DNA of 64,000 bases, from positions 202,049 to 266,048 of the forward strand of contig CP070815.1 in NCBI GenBank assembly GCA_020344215.1, read 5' to 3'. Source of the DNA: Gemmatimonadota bacterium. Its GTDB lineage: Bacteria > Gemmatimonadota > Gemmatimonadetes > Palauibacterales > KS3-K002. The position numbers and the translations under genes were made by a program. Under the pieces are notes generated by a model, which saw nothing but the letters and a program-made list of their open reading frames with translations, was not told the DNA's origin and searched no databases. This document shows positions 18,021 through 27,593 of this stretch, one piece after another. The stretch's first letter is position 1, and every line of letters begins with the position of its first letter.

Positions 18021-18078
18021 GGCCGATCGTGTTCGGCTAGACACAACAATACGATCGGCCATGTGTCCGTTCGGACAC
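18021..18078. repeat. Two adjacent perfect inverted repeats
   Basis: First, GGCCGATCGT at 18021-18030 pairs with ACGATCGGCC at 18051-18060 across a 20-base loop. Second, GTGTCCG at 18063-18069 pairs with CGGACAC at 18072-18078 with only two bases between, forming a compact dyad. They could be operators, a terminator without T-run, or part of the larger repeat that follows. Confidence 0.6.
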
Positions 18079-18090
18079 TGCCGAGCGGTC

Positions 18091-18190
18091 GGAGGCGGGA
18101 GGACCGCTCGCTCGTGCGCGCGGGGTCGCCGGGGGGTGGTCTCGCTTCGTATACACCAACTCCGCTCAGACCACCCCCGCGGCTCCCGGA
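18091..18190. repeat. Dispersed structured element, copy A
   Basis: About 96 bases are shared with 30344-30441. The core is an 11-bp perfect stem (18132-18142 with 18168-18178, GGGGGTGGTCT against AGACCACCCCC) closing a 25-base loop that starts CGCTTCGTATACACCAAC. The loop is nearly identical in copy B, whereas the stem sequence differs and mostly stays paired. The element lies in the spacer between the response regulator end and the TPR lipoprotein start. Confidence 0.75.
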
Positions 18191-18379
18191 CTTCGTGAGG
18201 TGGCCCGCCGCCTCAGCGCAGCAGTCAGGGAGGCCGTCAGGGGGTGCCGAGCGAAGCTTGCGAGCCCACCTGGATAGCTCGGTCGCCGACGACTGGTGGC
18301 GCGAGCGCGGAGCGAGCAACCCCTGACGCCGACCGTCGGCGCGACATGGTCCGAGGTCCGAAGCGGCCCCGCGCCCTGC

Positions 18380-19731
<1,352 letters not shown>

Positions 19732-19735
<4 letters not shown>

Positions 19736-21507
19736 CGCGCTGATCCCCCTTCCGGTGCCGCCATCACCGCGTCGCTCGCCGGAAGCTCGACGGTGAAGCG
19801 GCTACCCTTCCCTTCCTCGCTCTCGACCTGGAGCGTCCCGTCGAGATCCCTGAGCAATCTACGGACGATGGAGAGCCCGAGCCCAGTGCCCTCCTCCTTC
19901 GTCGTGTAGAAGTCGTCGAAGATCTTCGCACGCTGCTGCTCGCTCATCCCCCGTCCCGTATCGGCGACGACTATCCGGACCCGCGGTCGCTCGTCCTCAC
20001 TACCGACGAGCCGCGTCGCGACGCTGACTGTACCAGCCCCGGCATCCAGGCTGTCGAGGGCGTTGTCCACCAGGTTCTCCAGGATACGGCGCAGCACCAC
20101 CACGTCGGAGTGGACAGCCGGCAGCCGCTCGGCAAGATCGAGCTCGAGCTCTACGCCCTCAATGCCTCCCACCCCGCCGACCACCTGCCGGATGACCGCA
20201 TTCACGTCACAGGCCTGCGGCTCGAGACGGGGATAGAGGCGGGCGTAGTTGGACGCGAGGTTCTCGAGGTAGGCGATACCGGAGTCGAGGGTCCGGCGCC
20301 GCTCGTCGAAGATCGCGGACAAGTCTCCGGGCTCGTCACGGGCCACCTGAGCCAAATGGCGGAAGACGTTGCGGATGGGTATCAGGCCGTTCTTGATGTC
20401 GTGGTTTACCTGGCGCGCCAGTTCACCCAGCGTAGCCCGACGCTCCGCTTCCCTGAGCCGGGCAGCGCCCGTGCGGAGTCGCTCGGTCATCGCCCCCAGC
20501 AGCCGTGAGAGCGCGCCGATTTCGTCGTTGCGGCGGCTGCCGAAATCGATGTCGAGACGGTCCAGATCGATCCGCGACGTCTTGCGCGCCAGCTCGGCTA
20601 GCGGCCGGCTGATGCGGCCGGCGAGCCAGTTAGCCAGAACGAAGGCGACGGCGGCTGTGGCGCCCAGAGCCGTGAGAAACCACAGATCGATGCGGCGACG
20701 AAGCGCCCGCAACTCACTGAGCGGGTGTGTGACCACGAGGCGAGCTTCCGCCAACTCGTTACGCTCGGCATCGGCGAACGGGATATTGAGCTCGCTGGCT
20801 ATGGAATCCTCAGGTGTCGCCGGGGGCTCCACAGGTGTGCCGGATTCTGTGTCAGCGGCCGGGATGGTGCCCACAAGTCCGGTGGAAGAGAGCACGCCGT
20901 CGGGATAGGTCAGCGTGACGTGGAGCTCCTCGTCCCGTTCCAGTCGCACGAGAAAACCACGACCGACAGCCTTGCCGCCGACGATGGTGAAGCGTTGGCG
21001 ACCCATACGAACGGAATCGGCCCGGACCAGGGCGATGAACGGGCCCTCCGGCGTACGCGCCCGGGCGAGCGCCAGGCCGCCGGGTACCGTGGCCAGCAGC
21101 TGGGGCAGTTCCGGCTCCAAGCGGTCGTACTCGTTGCGGAAGTGCCCCGAGCTGATGATGCGACCTGTCTCGTCTTGTATTTGAAGCATCGAGAGCCCGG
21201 TGAGCCGCATGACGATCCCCGCGTAATCGAGCAGATACCGCCGGTCGGCGGCGGCAAGATCCAGCGCGGCGCGACGGAAGCGGTTGTCGTTAGCCAGGGC
21301 ATCACTCAGGCCGGCCAGCGTCGTCGCGATCACCTCGCCTTCGCCTTCCAGATCCTCCTCGATGACGGTGACGAGCGAGTTTACCCGGCGCTCGTACTGT
21401 GCCGTCAGGCGGCTCGCCACTTCCCTGCGCACGGCGAAAGCGAAGACGATCATCGCGACGAATATGAGGAAGAGGAAGGCGAAGAGGAGACGGACGCGGA
21501 AGCTCAC
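19732..21507 (-). CDS. Membrane sensor histidine kinase
   Basis: Two membrane helices (about 8-26 and 276-296) enclose a periplasmic sensor domain of some 250 residues with no family I recognise. A HAMP linker (about 297-349), the phospho-acceptor helix with His369 (LARQVNHDIKNGLIP) and an ATPase domain follow: N box ENLVDNALDSL, G1 VVADTGRGMS and G2 GTGLGLSIV. The kinase overlaps the upstream solute-binding-protein gene and the downstream regulator gene by four bases each. The acceptor helix has an Asn before the His and the DIKN pattern typical of NtrB/NtrY-like kinases that pair with NtrC-type regulators. Confidence 0.9.
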
Positions 21508-23027
21508 TGACGACTACCTCCCCCCGCAGGCGCGGCCGATATCAGAACGGTCCCGTCCCAATCGACGTAGAGGCCGACGCGTCCGCTGGCGGCGACCACG
21601 TGGCGGCGCGTGTCGACGAGCGGGACTAGTGTGGACGCGAGATCGAGCTCTTGGGGCGCCAGCCACTCGACCCTACTGGCCAGCTTCCGCGCCGCGAAGC
21701 ACGGATCGACGACGATCCGAGGCAGCGGCACGACGTAGGCGAACTCGTCACCGTAACGGAGGCTGGCGTCGAGCTCGTCGCCTGCGAGGCCGGCGGCCAG
21801 CAGGGTGCCATCTTCTCCGACAAGCCCGGGTACGGCCGCGGCGAGCGCGCCCGCTTCCTCTGAACGGCGCGCACGCTCCGCAGCGAGACCGACGATCCGC
21901 TGCGACAGGCCGCGGGCCACGTGATCGCCCAACGGATAGACGATTCGCCGCGGCCCGGACGTCCGGTAGGCGCCCGGCGCGATGCGAGGAAGCCCGCTCG
22001 AGGCCGGGGACAACTCACCGCAGGTTGCGGTGTCCTCCCACCACGACGGTGGCCGGTGGCCGCGGGCATCGCTTCGCACCGCATCCCGTGCCAGCGCATC
22101 GAGCAAGTCGTTGGAGAGCCCGCCCGGCTCGCCCCCCATCCGCAACTCCCTCACCCGTGTGGTGGAGAGGAGCACGTAGGAACGATCCCAGGGCAGCGGA
22201 ACCGAACTGTGCGTCGGCTGGGGCGCGGCATACTCGATCACCGACTGATCCCCGGTGACCAGCACATCGTAGCCACCGCGGAGCACATCGCGCGGGTCGA
22301 CGCCGGGGAACTGCAGGAACCGGACGACAGGGCCTTCGGCGTCGGGCGGGTGAAGCCGGACCTCTCTGTGATCTACCCGGTCCTCCCCGCCGACCTCGCC
22401 CATCTCCACATGGCCGGGTGCGCTGCCATATGGCCAGTACCAGGGCTCGACCCTCCGCGCGACAGCGAATTCCGGATCGGCGAACAGACGCGGTACCTCC
22501 GGGCGGGCTCGATCGAGGTACACGGCCAGCCTCCGCGCGCTCTCCACCTTCAGTGAATCGATGCCGGCGGCGGACGCCAGCTCCTCCGCCGCGCCGCCCG
22601 CCCAGCTAGCGACGACATGGTCGGCCGTTACGGGAACCCCGTCCCAGAAGCTGGCGCCCTCGCGCAGCGTGAACCTCCAGAGGCGGCCGTCCCCCGCCGA
22701 GCTCCAGGACTCCGCCAGGCCGGGGTGAACCGAGTCCTGACAATCCACACGCAGGAGGGTCTCGTAGAGATGACGGAACAGGAGCCGCTCGCCGTCATTC
22801 TGCGGCCACGGGGCATGACCGACATCGACCTCGTCGAGCAGAGCGACGGTGATCTCTCCCGGATCCTCCCTCGGCTGAGAGAGCAGCTCGCATGCGGTCG
22901 CGCTCGCCGGGACAGGCCCCGGAAGAGACGGCGGGGCCGGTTCAGGCACGGGCGGCCTGGCACACGTGAGGGCAACCGCGGCAGCGGCCACGATCGAGGC
23001 CAGGCGCATCGATGTTAGCAGGTGCAT
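21504..23027 (-). CDS. Family 5 extracellular solute-binding lipoprotein
   Basis: The 507-residue product has a lipobox (VALTC, Cys near residue 22). Its first half matches oligopeptide/dipeptide-binding proteins of family 5: ITVALLDEVDVG, RHLYETLLRVDCQDSVHPGLAESW, LWRFTLREGASFWDGVPVTA. The second half is more divergent than in typical DppA/OppA proteins. No ABC permease or ATPase gene lies nearby; instead the gene overlaps a histidine kinase gene by four bases, so it may present a ligand to the kinase. ATGs at 23027 and 23009 are both possible starts, neither with a good ribosome binding site. Confidence 0.75.
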   Translation of the reverse strand: MHLLTSMRLASIVAAAAVALTCARPPVPEPAPPSLPGPVPASATACELLSQPREDPGEITVALLDEVDVGHAPWPQNDGERLLFRHLYETLLRVDCQDSVHPGLAESWSSAGDGRLWRFTLREGASFWDGVPVTADHVVASWAGGAAEELASAAGIDSLKVESARRLAVYLDRARPEVPRLFADPEFAVARRVEPWYWPYGSAPGHVEMGEVGGEDRVDHREVRLHPPDAEGPVVRFLQFPGVDPRDVLRGGYDVLVTGDQSVIEYAAPQPTHSSVPLPWDRSYVLLSTTRVRELRMGGEPGGLSNDLLDALARDAVRSDARGHRPPSWWEDTATCGELSPASSGLPRIAPGAYRTSGPRRIVYPLGDHVARGLSQRIVGLAAERARRSEEAGALAAAVPGLVGEDGTLLAAGLAGDELDASLRYGDEFAYVVPLPRIVVDPCFAARKLASRVEWLAPQELDLASTLVPLVDTRRHVVAASGRVGLYVDWDGTVLISAAPAGGGSRQ

Positions 23028-23131
23028 GGGCGCTCGCAGAGGCGTGCTAGTGCGTGTTCCCGCGTCAATCTTAGCCTCACGGGCTCGCGCTCGCGAGTAT
23101 GGCCCGACGCGCTGAGAGCCGCAACTAAACA

Positions 23132-23158
23132 GGGCTGCATCGTATCACGATGCAGCCC
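23132..23158 (-). terminator. Terminator after fbp
   Basis: A 12-bp perfect stem (GGGCTGCATCGT against ACGATGCAGCCC) with a 3-base loop starts 26 bases after the fbp stop at 23185; GTTTAGTT follows on the minus strand. Confidence 0.75.
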
Positions 23159-23184
23159 CTCAGCGTCTCGGCGTCGCTCACCGG

Positions 23185-24177
23185 TCAGCCGTCAGACTGG
23201 AGCGCGGCCTCCATCGCCTCGATGAGATGCCTGGTACCCAGGTAGAGCGGCGTGCGCTGGTGCAGCTCCTCGGGCTCGACATTCAGGATGGAGCCTGCAC
23301 CGTTCGACGACCCGCCGCCCGCCTCCTCGATGATCATCGCCAGCGGCGCCGCCTCGTAGAGCAGGCGGAGCTTGCCCTTCGGGCTCTTGGCATCGGCCGG
23401 GTACATGAAGATGCCGCCGTAGAGCAGCGTGCGATGGAAGTCCGCCACCAGCGACCCGATGTAGCGGAGGCTGAACCCGGCGTCCTTTAGCTCATCGACG
23501 GCTTTCTGCTGGCCCGGCGACCAGCGTTTGTAGTAGGCCTCGTTCACGCTGTAGATCTTCTTGCCCGGATCGGGGATCTTCATGCCGGGATGCGACAGCA
23601 GGAACTCGCCGATCGACGGCTCGAGCGTGAAGCCGTGCACGCCCGCACCCGTGGTATAGACGAGCATGGTGGACGATCCGTAGACCACGTAGCCGGCGGC
23701 CAGCTGCTTGTGACCGGGCTGCAGCAGGTCCTCCAACCCACCGCGCTCGCCCTTCGAGATCTTCCTGTGGATGGAGAAGATCGTACCTAAAGAGACGTTG
23801 GCCTCGATGTTCGACGACCCGTCGAGCGGATCGTGAAGCAGCACGTAGTTGCCGCAGGGGAACTCGTCCGGGATCGGGATCGGGTCCTCGACCTCCTCCG
23901 AGGCCATGACGCAGAGATGTCCGGTGTGGTCGAGCGTGTTGAACATGACCTCATCGGCGAACTCATCCAGCTTGCGGACATCCTCGCCGTGGACGTTGAA
24001 CTTGCCCGCGCTGCCCACGATGTCCACCAAGCCGGCGCGGTTCACCTCGCGGCTGATGATCTTCGCAGCGATCGCGATGTCGTGGAGGATATTGGAGAAG
24101 GCGCCGGTCGCCTCGGGACGGCGGCGCTCCTGGTCGATGATGTGACGGTCGATTGTGACCAACGGGTCGTCAGCCAT
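23185..24177 (-). CDS. fbp: Fructose-1,6-bisphosphatase, class I
   Basis: Hydrolyses fructose 1,6-bisphosphate to fructose 6-phosphate in gluconeogenesis. The 330-residue length and motifs are canonical for class [12 protein letters not shown], the metal site [31 protein letters not shown], and the sugar-phosphate loop [18 protein letters not shown]. The GGXXT-like end ([14 protein letters not shown]) is intact. An AGGAGG site precedes the ATG. The gene is bracketed by strong hairpins (23132-23158 downstream and 24215-24246 upstream), so it is probably transcribed alone. The chromosome therefore supports gluconeogenic growth, which would fit the peptide-degrading genes elsewhere in the window. 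Confidence 0.97.
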   Translation of the reverse strand: MADDPLVTIDRHIIDQERRRPEATGAFSNILHDIAIAAKIISREVNRAGLVDIVGSAGKFNVHGEDVRKLDEFADEVMFNTLDHTGHLCVMASEEVEDPIPIPDEFPCGNYVLLHDPLDGSSNIEANVSLGTIFSIHRKISKGERGGLEDLLQPGHKQLAAGYVVYGSSTMLVYTTGAGVHGFTLEPSIGEFLLSHPGMKIPDPGKKIYSVNEAYYKRWSPGQQKAVDELKDAGFSLRYIGSLVADFHRTLLYGGIFMYPADAKSPKGKLRLLYEAAPLAMIIEEAGGGSSNGAGSILNVEPEELHQRTPLYLGTRHLIEAMEAALQSDG

Positions 24178-24214
24178 TAGAGCCTCCTGGCATTAGCGGG
24201 CCACACGAGAGAGC

Positions 24215-24246
24215 CGACGAGGGGGCCATTTGGCCCCCTCGCGTCG
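24215..24246 (-). terminator. Terminator after the di-haem peroxidase gene
   Basis: A 10-bp perfect stem (GAGGGGGCCA against TGGCCCCCTC) with a 2-base loop lies directly after the stop at 24254, with a few further outer pairs. Confidence 0.7.
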
Positions 24247-24253
24247 ACTCGAC

Positions 24254-25312
24254 TCAGTGCCCGGGCGCTCCTACGACCACGCTCACATCGGGTAGCGGCG
24301 TCTCGGCCGTGTGAGGCGGCAGCACCGGATACACGACGCTCGGCTGCCTGCCGGTGAGCGTGCCGAGGAAGGCGGCGATGGCCTGCGTCTCGTCCTCACT
24401 CAACTGCTGCCCCAATTGGGCGGAGCCCATGATCCCCACCGCCTGCGCCAGGTCCCATACCATACCGGAATGGAAGTAGGGCGGAGTGAGGACGACGTTG
24501 CGGAGCGCCGGAGCCTTGAACACGTACTCGTCGCTGGCCGTCTGGGTGACGGCGAAGCGGCCTTTGTCCTCCGGCGGCAGGATGTCGGCCCCCGGCTCTT
24601 GCACCACGCCGAAGGGGAAGTAGCCTGTGCCACCGAGGTTCGCGCCTGCGTGGCAGGCGAGGCAGCCGCGGTCCATGAACAGCCGGAGACCGCTTTTCTC
24701 CATCTCCCCCAGCGCCCCGGCGTTGCCTTCCAGGTACTGATCGAAGCGCGAGCCCGGCGTCAGTAGAGTGGCCTCGAAGGCCTCGATAGCCCGCGCCATG
24801 TTCTCGAAGCTCACCGGGTCTTCTTCACCCGGGAAGGCCCGCTCGAACATCCCCACGTACTCGGGGATGCTCTGCAGCGTTGCCACCGCCCGCTCCGGCG
24901 TGCTGTTCATCTCGACGGCGGCCTGGACCGGTCCCATCGCTTGCTCTTTCAGATCCGCAGCACGGCCGTCCCAGAACTGCGCGATGTTGAGGACGGCGTT
25001 AAGCACCGTGGGTGCGTTGCGCGGCCCCTTCTGCCAGCCGTGCCCGATCGATGTCTCGAGCAGGTCCACACCGCCCAGCCCGAGGTTGTGGCAGGTGTTA
25101 CAGCTGATCAGCCAGCTCGACGAGAGGCGCGGATCGAAGTAGAGCAGCTTGCCGAGCTCGATCGACTCCGGCGTCATCGGTGTGCCCTCGATGGCCGGAG
25201 GTGCCGTGGGTATGGGCTTGAAGATGGCCTGTGCCCGCTGCATGAGCTCATCTTGCCCTTGCGAAGCTCCCATTACCACGACGAGCGGTAAGGCGAGTAG
25301 AAGCCTCTTCAT
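24254..25312 (-). CDS. Di-haem cytochrome c peroxidase-like protein
   Basis: The 352-residue exported protein has a Sec signal and two haem c sites, CNTCH at 71-75 and CLACH at 217-221, in the arrangement of the bacterial di-haem peroxidase/MauG family. Family landmarks are LGKLLYFDPRLS before haem one, KGPRNAPTVLNAV, FWDGRAADLKEQA, and FKAPALRNVVLTPPYFHSG near the end. Peroxidase members reduce hydrogen peroxide with electrons from small cytochromes; others oxidise proteins or are of unknown role. The gene follows the multihaem cytochrome fusion by 47 bases in the same direction and could take electrons from it. Confidence 0.85.
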   Translation of the reverse strand: MKRLLLALPLVVVMGASQGQDELMQRAQAIFKPIPTAPPAIEGTPMTPESIELGKLLYFDPRLSSSWLISCNTCHNLGLGGVDLLETSIGHGWQKGPRNAPTVLNAVLNIAQFWDGRAADLKEQAMGPVQAAVEMNSTPERAVATLQSIPEYVGMFERAFPGEEDPVSFENMARAIEAFEATLLTPGSRFDQYLEGNAGALGEMEKSGLRLFMDRGCLACHAGANLGGTGYFPFGVVQEPGADILPPEDKGRFAVTQTASDEYVFKAPALRNVVLTPPYFHSGMVWDLAQAVGIMGSAQLGQQLSEDETQAIAAFLGTLTGRQPSVVYPVLPPHTAETPLPDVSVVVGAPGH

Positions 25313-25359
25313 CGTCGCTCTCCTATCGTTGTCGGCACTTTCCTATCCGCACCCGCTGA

Positions 25360-27303
25360 CTACGGCGACGCAGATTCGTCGTCGGCCCCGGTGAGCTCGG
25401 CATACCAGCGGGCGTGGTGCTTCCTCACTTCCTCCCGCGTCATCTTGCCGGTGATCCACGTCCAGCTCATCGGGTACGCGTCCGGGTGGAAGATCACGAA
25501 GAAGAAGTGCCAGACGATGATCGCCAGCGTGGCCAGCCAGGCCTCGTAGTAGTGGATCGTCTGGGCGGCGGGCACCAGCCACCAAGAAGGCCACACGCGC
25601 ACCGCCTCCGTGGGGAACCAGAGTACGAACCCGGTGATGACCATGATCAGCGTGCCCCAGATCAGGGCCCAGTATTCCGCCTTCTGCGTGTAGTCGTAGC
25701 GTCCGAACCTGACCTTCTTGTCTCTCAGGAACAGGTGGTAGCCGATGCTATCTCCAGCATCCACGATATCCTGATAGTTCGGTAGCATCGAGCGGATTTC
25801 GTCTCTGCCCCGCCTGGTGAGCACGATGTAATACATGTGATAAAGCGACGCAGCGATCAGCACAACGGCGAAGATGCGGTGCAGGTCCCCGCGGACCTCC
25901 TCGGTCATACCGAGGGTGCTCAGGGCCTCGACCCACCAAGCCTCCGGGAAGCGTAGGGCGAAGCCGGTGATCACGAGCATGGCAAAAGAGATTGTCAGCA
26001 GCAGGTGCTGGATGATCTGGGAGCGATCGAGCCGAAGAACGGTGCCGTTCTTCTTTCCTTCCCTGCGCTTCTTCACCACGAAGTAGTTCATGATCAGCAG
26101 GTTGTGGAGCACCATCCCGCCGATGACCAGTGCGATCAACCACAAGTAGATCGTTCGGATTATCCGGTTGACCGGATTGGCCGATATAGACGTCGTCTCG
26201 TGTGTGTAGCTGGCGGCGAATGCCTCGTCGGCCGGCTCATGGCACCGCCCACAGGTCGCGACCACGTTGGCAGGGTGGATGCTCGACGCCGAGTCGGCAG
26301 CGGGGAGAACGGAGTGCGCGGTATGACAGCTGACACAAGTCGCCGTCGCTTCGCCCCCAAACCGGGTTGACCACCCGTGGTAACTGTCCACGTAGGTGCC
26401 GAGCACACCGCCCTGCAGGTTGTACTTGACAACGATGTCCGGATCGTCGTGACAGGGGCCACAGGTCTGGGTGGCCAGGTTGGCCGCCCAGGTACGCGCG
26501 TCGTGGTCCAAGTGGGAGAGGATCAGGTGCTCCCCGTGGCAATCGTTGCAGGCAGGGCTGTCGATCAGACCGGTTCTGAGCGCCCGGCCGTGAATCGAGC
26601 GGTCGTACTCCTCCCGGATCTCCGCGTGGCACTGCCCGCAAGTCGCTGACATATTGAGAGGATTGATCCGCGAAGCCGGATCGGCCGGGCCCTTAAGGTC
26701 GTGCACCCCGTGGCAGTCCGTACAGGTGGCCGCGTCCATCCCGGCGCTGGCGGCCGCACCGTGCACCGACTGGGCGTAAGACATCGCGGTCCGTGGCAGC
26801 TTGACGAACTCCTCGGTCAGCAAGCCCGCTTCTCCGTGGCACTCCGCGCAGGTGGCCGATTGATTCAGCCTGTGCGTCCGCGACTCCGCAGCGGTGTGGC
26901 GCCGGATGTTGTGCCTGCCGTGACACGTCGCGCAGGTCGGCGCGCGAGGGTTCCCACGGCTCCAGCCATAGCCGTGCACGCTCTCCAAGTAGATGGTCGA
27001 GATATCGCCGTGGCAGGCCGAGCAGTTCGGAGACTCGAGGCCCGTCGCGTGCGGCAACCCCGTGCCGACCAGGTCCTGGTGGCACATCACGCAGGACAGG
27101 CCGAGCGCTCCGTGCACCGAGCCCTCGAACTCATCCTGGTTCACGACCATCCGCTCGGGCTCCTCGAGGTGCTGAAACATCGAGGCCGAAGAATGGCACA
27201 TCAGGCAGGTCGCGTCTTCCTGGGCCCGGGCCAGGGGGGCCCGTCCCAGAACGAGACTCGTTATGAGAAGAACACGTGCCAGAACGCCCCAGTACGCACT
27301 CAT
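25360..27303 (-). CDS. Eleven-haem cytochrome c fused to a cytochrome b membrane domain
   Basis: I start at the ATG at 27303, with GGAG upstream and a signal peptide ending near ARAQ. The N-terminal 400 residues contain eleven CxxCH haem-binding motifs (CLMCH, CVMCH, CSACH, CATCH, CAECH, CTDCH, CGQCH, CNDCH, CGPCH, CVSCH, CGRCH). The C-terminal part has several membrane helices with spaced His (LLIMNYFVVKK, LHRIFAVVLIAASLYHMYY, IHYYEAWLATLAIIVWHFFF), resembling the cytochrome b subunits of formate dehydrogenase and Ni/Fe-hydrogenase. The 647-residue fusion likely moves electrons between the quinone pool and a periplasmic acceptor. The di-haem peroxidase follows 47 bases downstream. Confidence 0.85.
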   Translation of the reverse strand: MSAYWGVLARVLLITSLVLGRAPLARAQEDATCLMCHSSASMFQHLEEPERMVVNQDEFEGSVHGALGLSCVMCHQDLVGTGLPHATGLESPNCSACHGDISTIYLESVHGYGWSRGNPRAPTCATCHGRHNIRRHTAAESRTHRLNQSATCAECHGEAGLLTEEFVKLPRTAMSYAQSVHGAAASAGMDAATCTDCHGVHDLKGPADPASRINPLNMSATCGQCHAEIREEYDRSIHGRALRTGLIDSPACNDCHGEHLILSHLDHDARTWAANLATQTCGPCHDDPDIVVKYNLQGGVLGTYVDSYHGWSTRFGGEATATCVSCHTAHSVLPAADSASSIHPANVVATCGRCHEPADEAFAASYTHETTSISANPVNRIIRTIYLWLIALVIGGMVLHNLLIMNYFVVKKRREGKKNGTVLRLDRSQIIQHLLLTISFAMLVITGFALRFPEAWWVEALSTLGMTEEVRGDLHRIFAVVLIAASLYHMYYIVLTRRGRDEIRSMLPNYQDIVDAGDSIGYHLFLRDKKVRFGRYDYTQKAEYWALIWGTLIMVITGFVLWFPTEAVRVWPSWWLVPAAQTIHYYEAWLATLAIIVWHFFFVIFHPDAYPMSWTWITGKMTREEVRKHHARWYAELTGADDESASP

Positions 27304-27524
27304 CCCGACACTCCGGAGAATGGGTAGCGATTGGGGCCGTTTGGACGCGAAACAGGAAACCCGCTGCAACGCGCTATTCTCCCCGGCCGTCCGGGGTCGC
27401 AAGAGGACTTCTGCACAGTATAGCGGGGCAAGCTCTATGCCGCCTCCCGGGATGGAGGCGCGCCGAGGGGCGCAGGCTGTGAGAACGCCAGTGCACGCCA
27501 TCGAGCGATCAGCAGACGACTAAG

Positions 27525-27560
27525 AGGGCGGCGCCGGTCGACGTGGGCCGGCGCCGCCCT
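27525..27560 (-). terminator. Terminator after the caspase gene
   Basis: A 13-bp perfect stem (AGGGCGGCGCCGG against CCGGCGCCGCCCT) with a 10-base loop starts 33 bases after the stop at 27594. Confidence 0.75.
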
Positions 27561-27593
27561 GCCGCACTCTGATCTGACCCTGAGTATCTACTC

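Larger units (their letters stand above)
17847..18379. other. Long structured spacer
   Basis: These 533 bases have no gene but are rich in inverted repeats. They hold two hairpins at 18021-18078 and the dispersed element at 18091-18190, described separately. The promoter of the TPR gene must lie here; no box is convincing. Confidence 0.6.

Noticed and set aside
23028..23131. Sigma-54 promoter upstream of the solute-binding protein operon
   Set aside because: No TGGCAC and TTGC pair at the proper spacing could be found on the minus strand.
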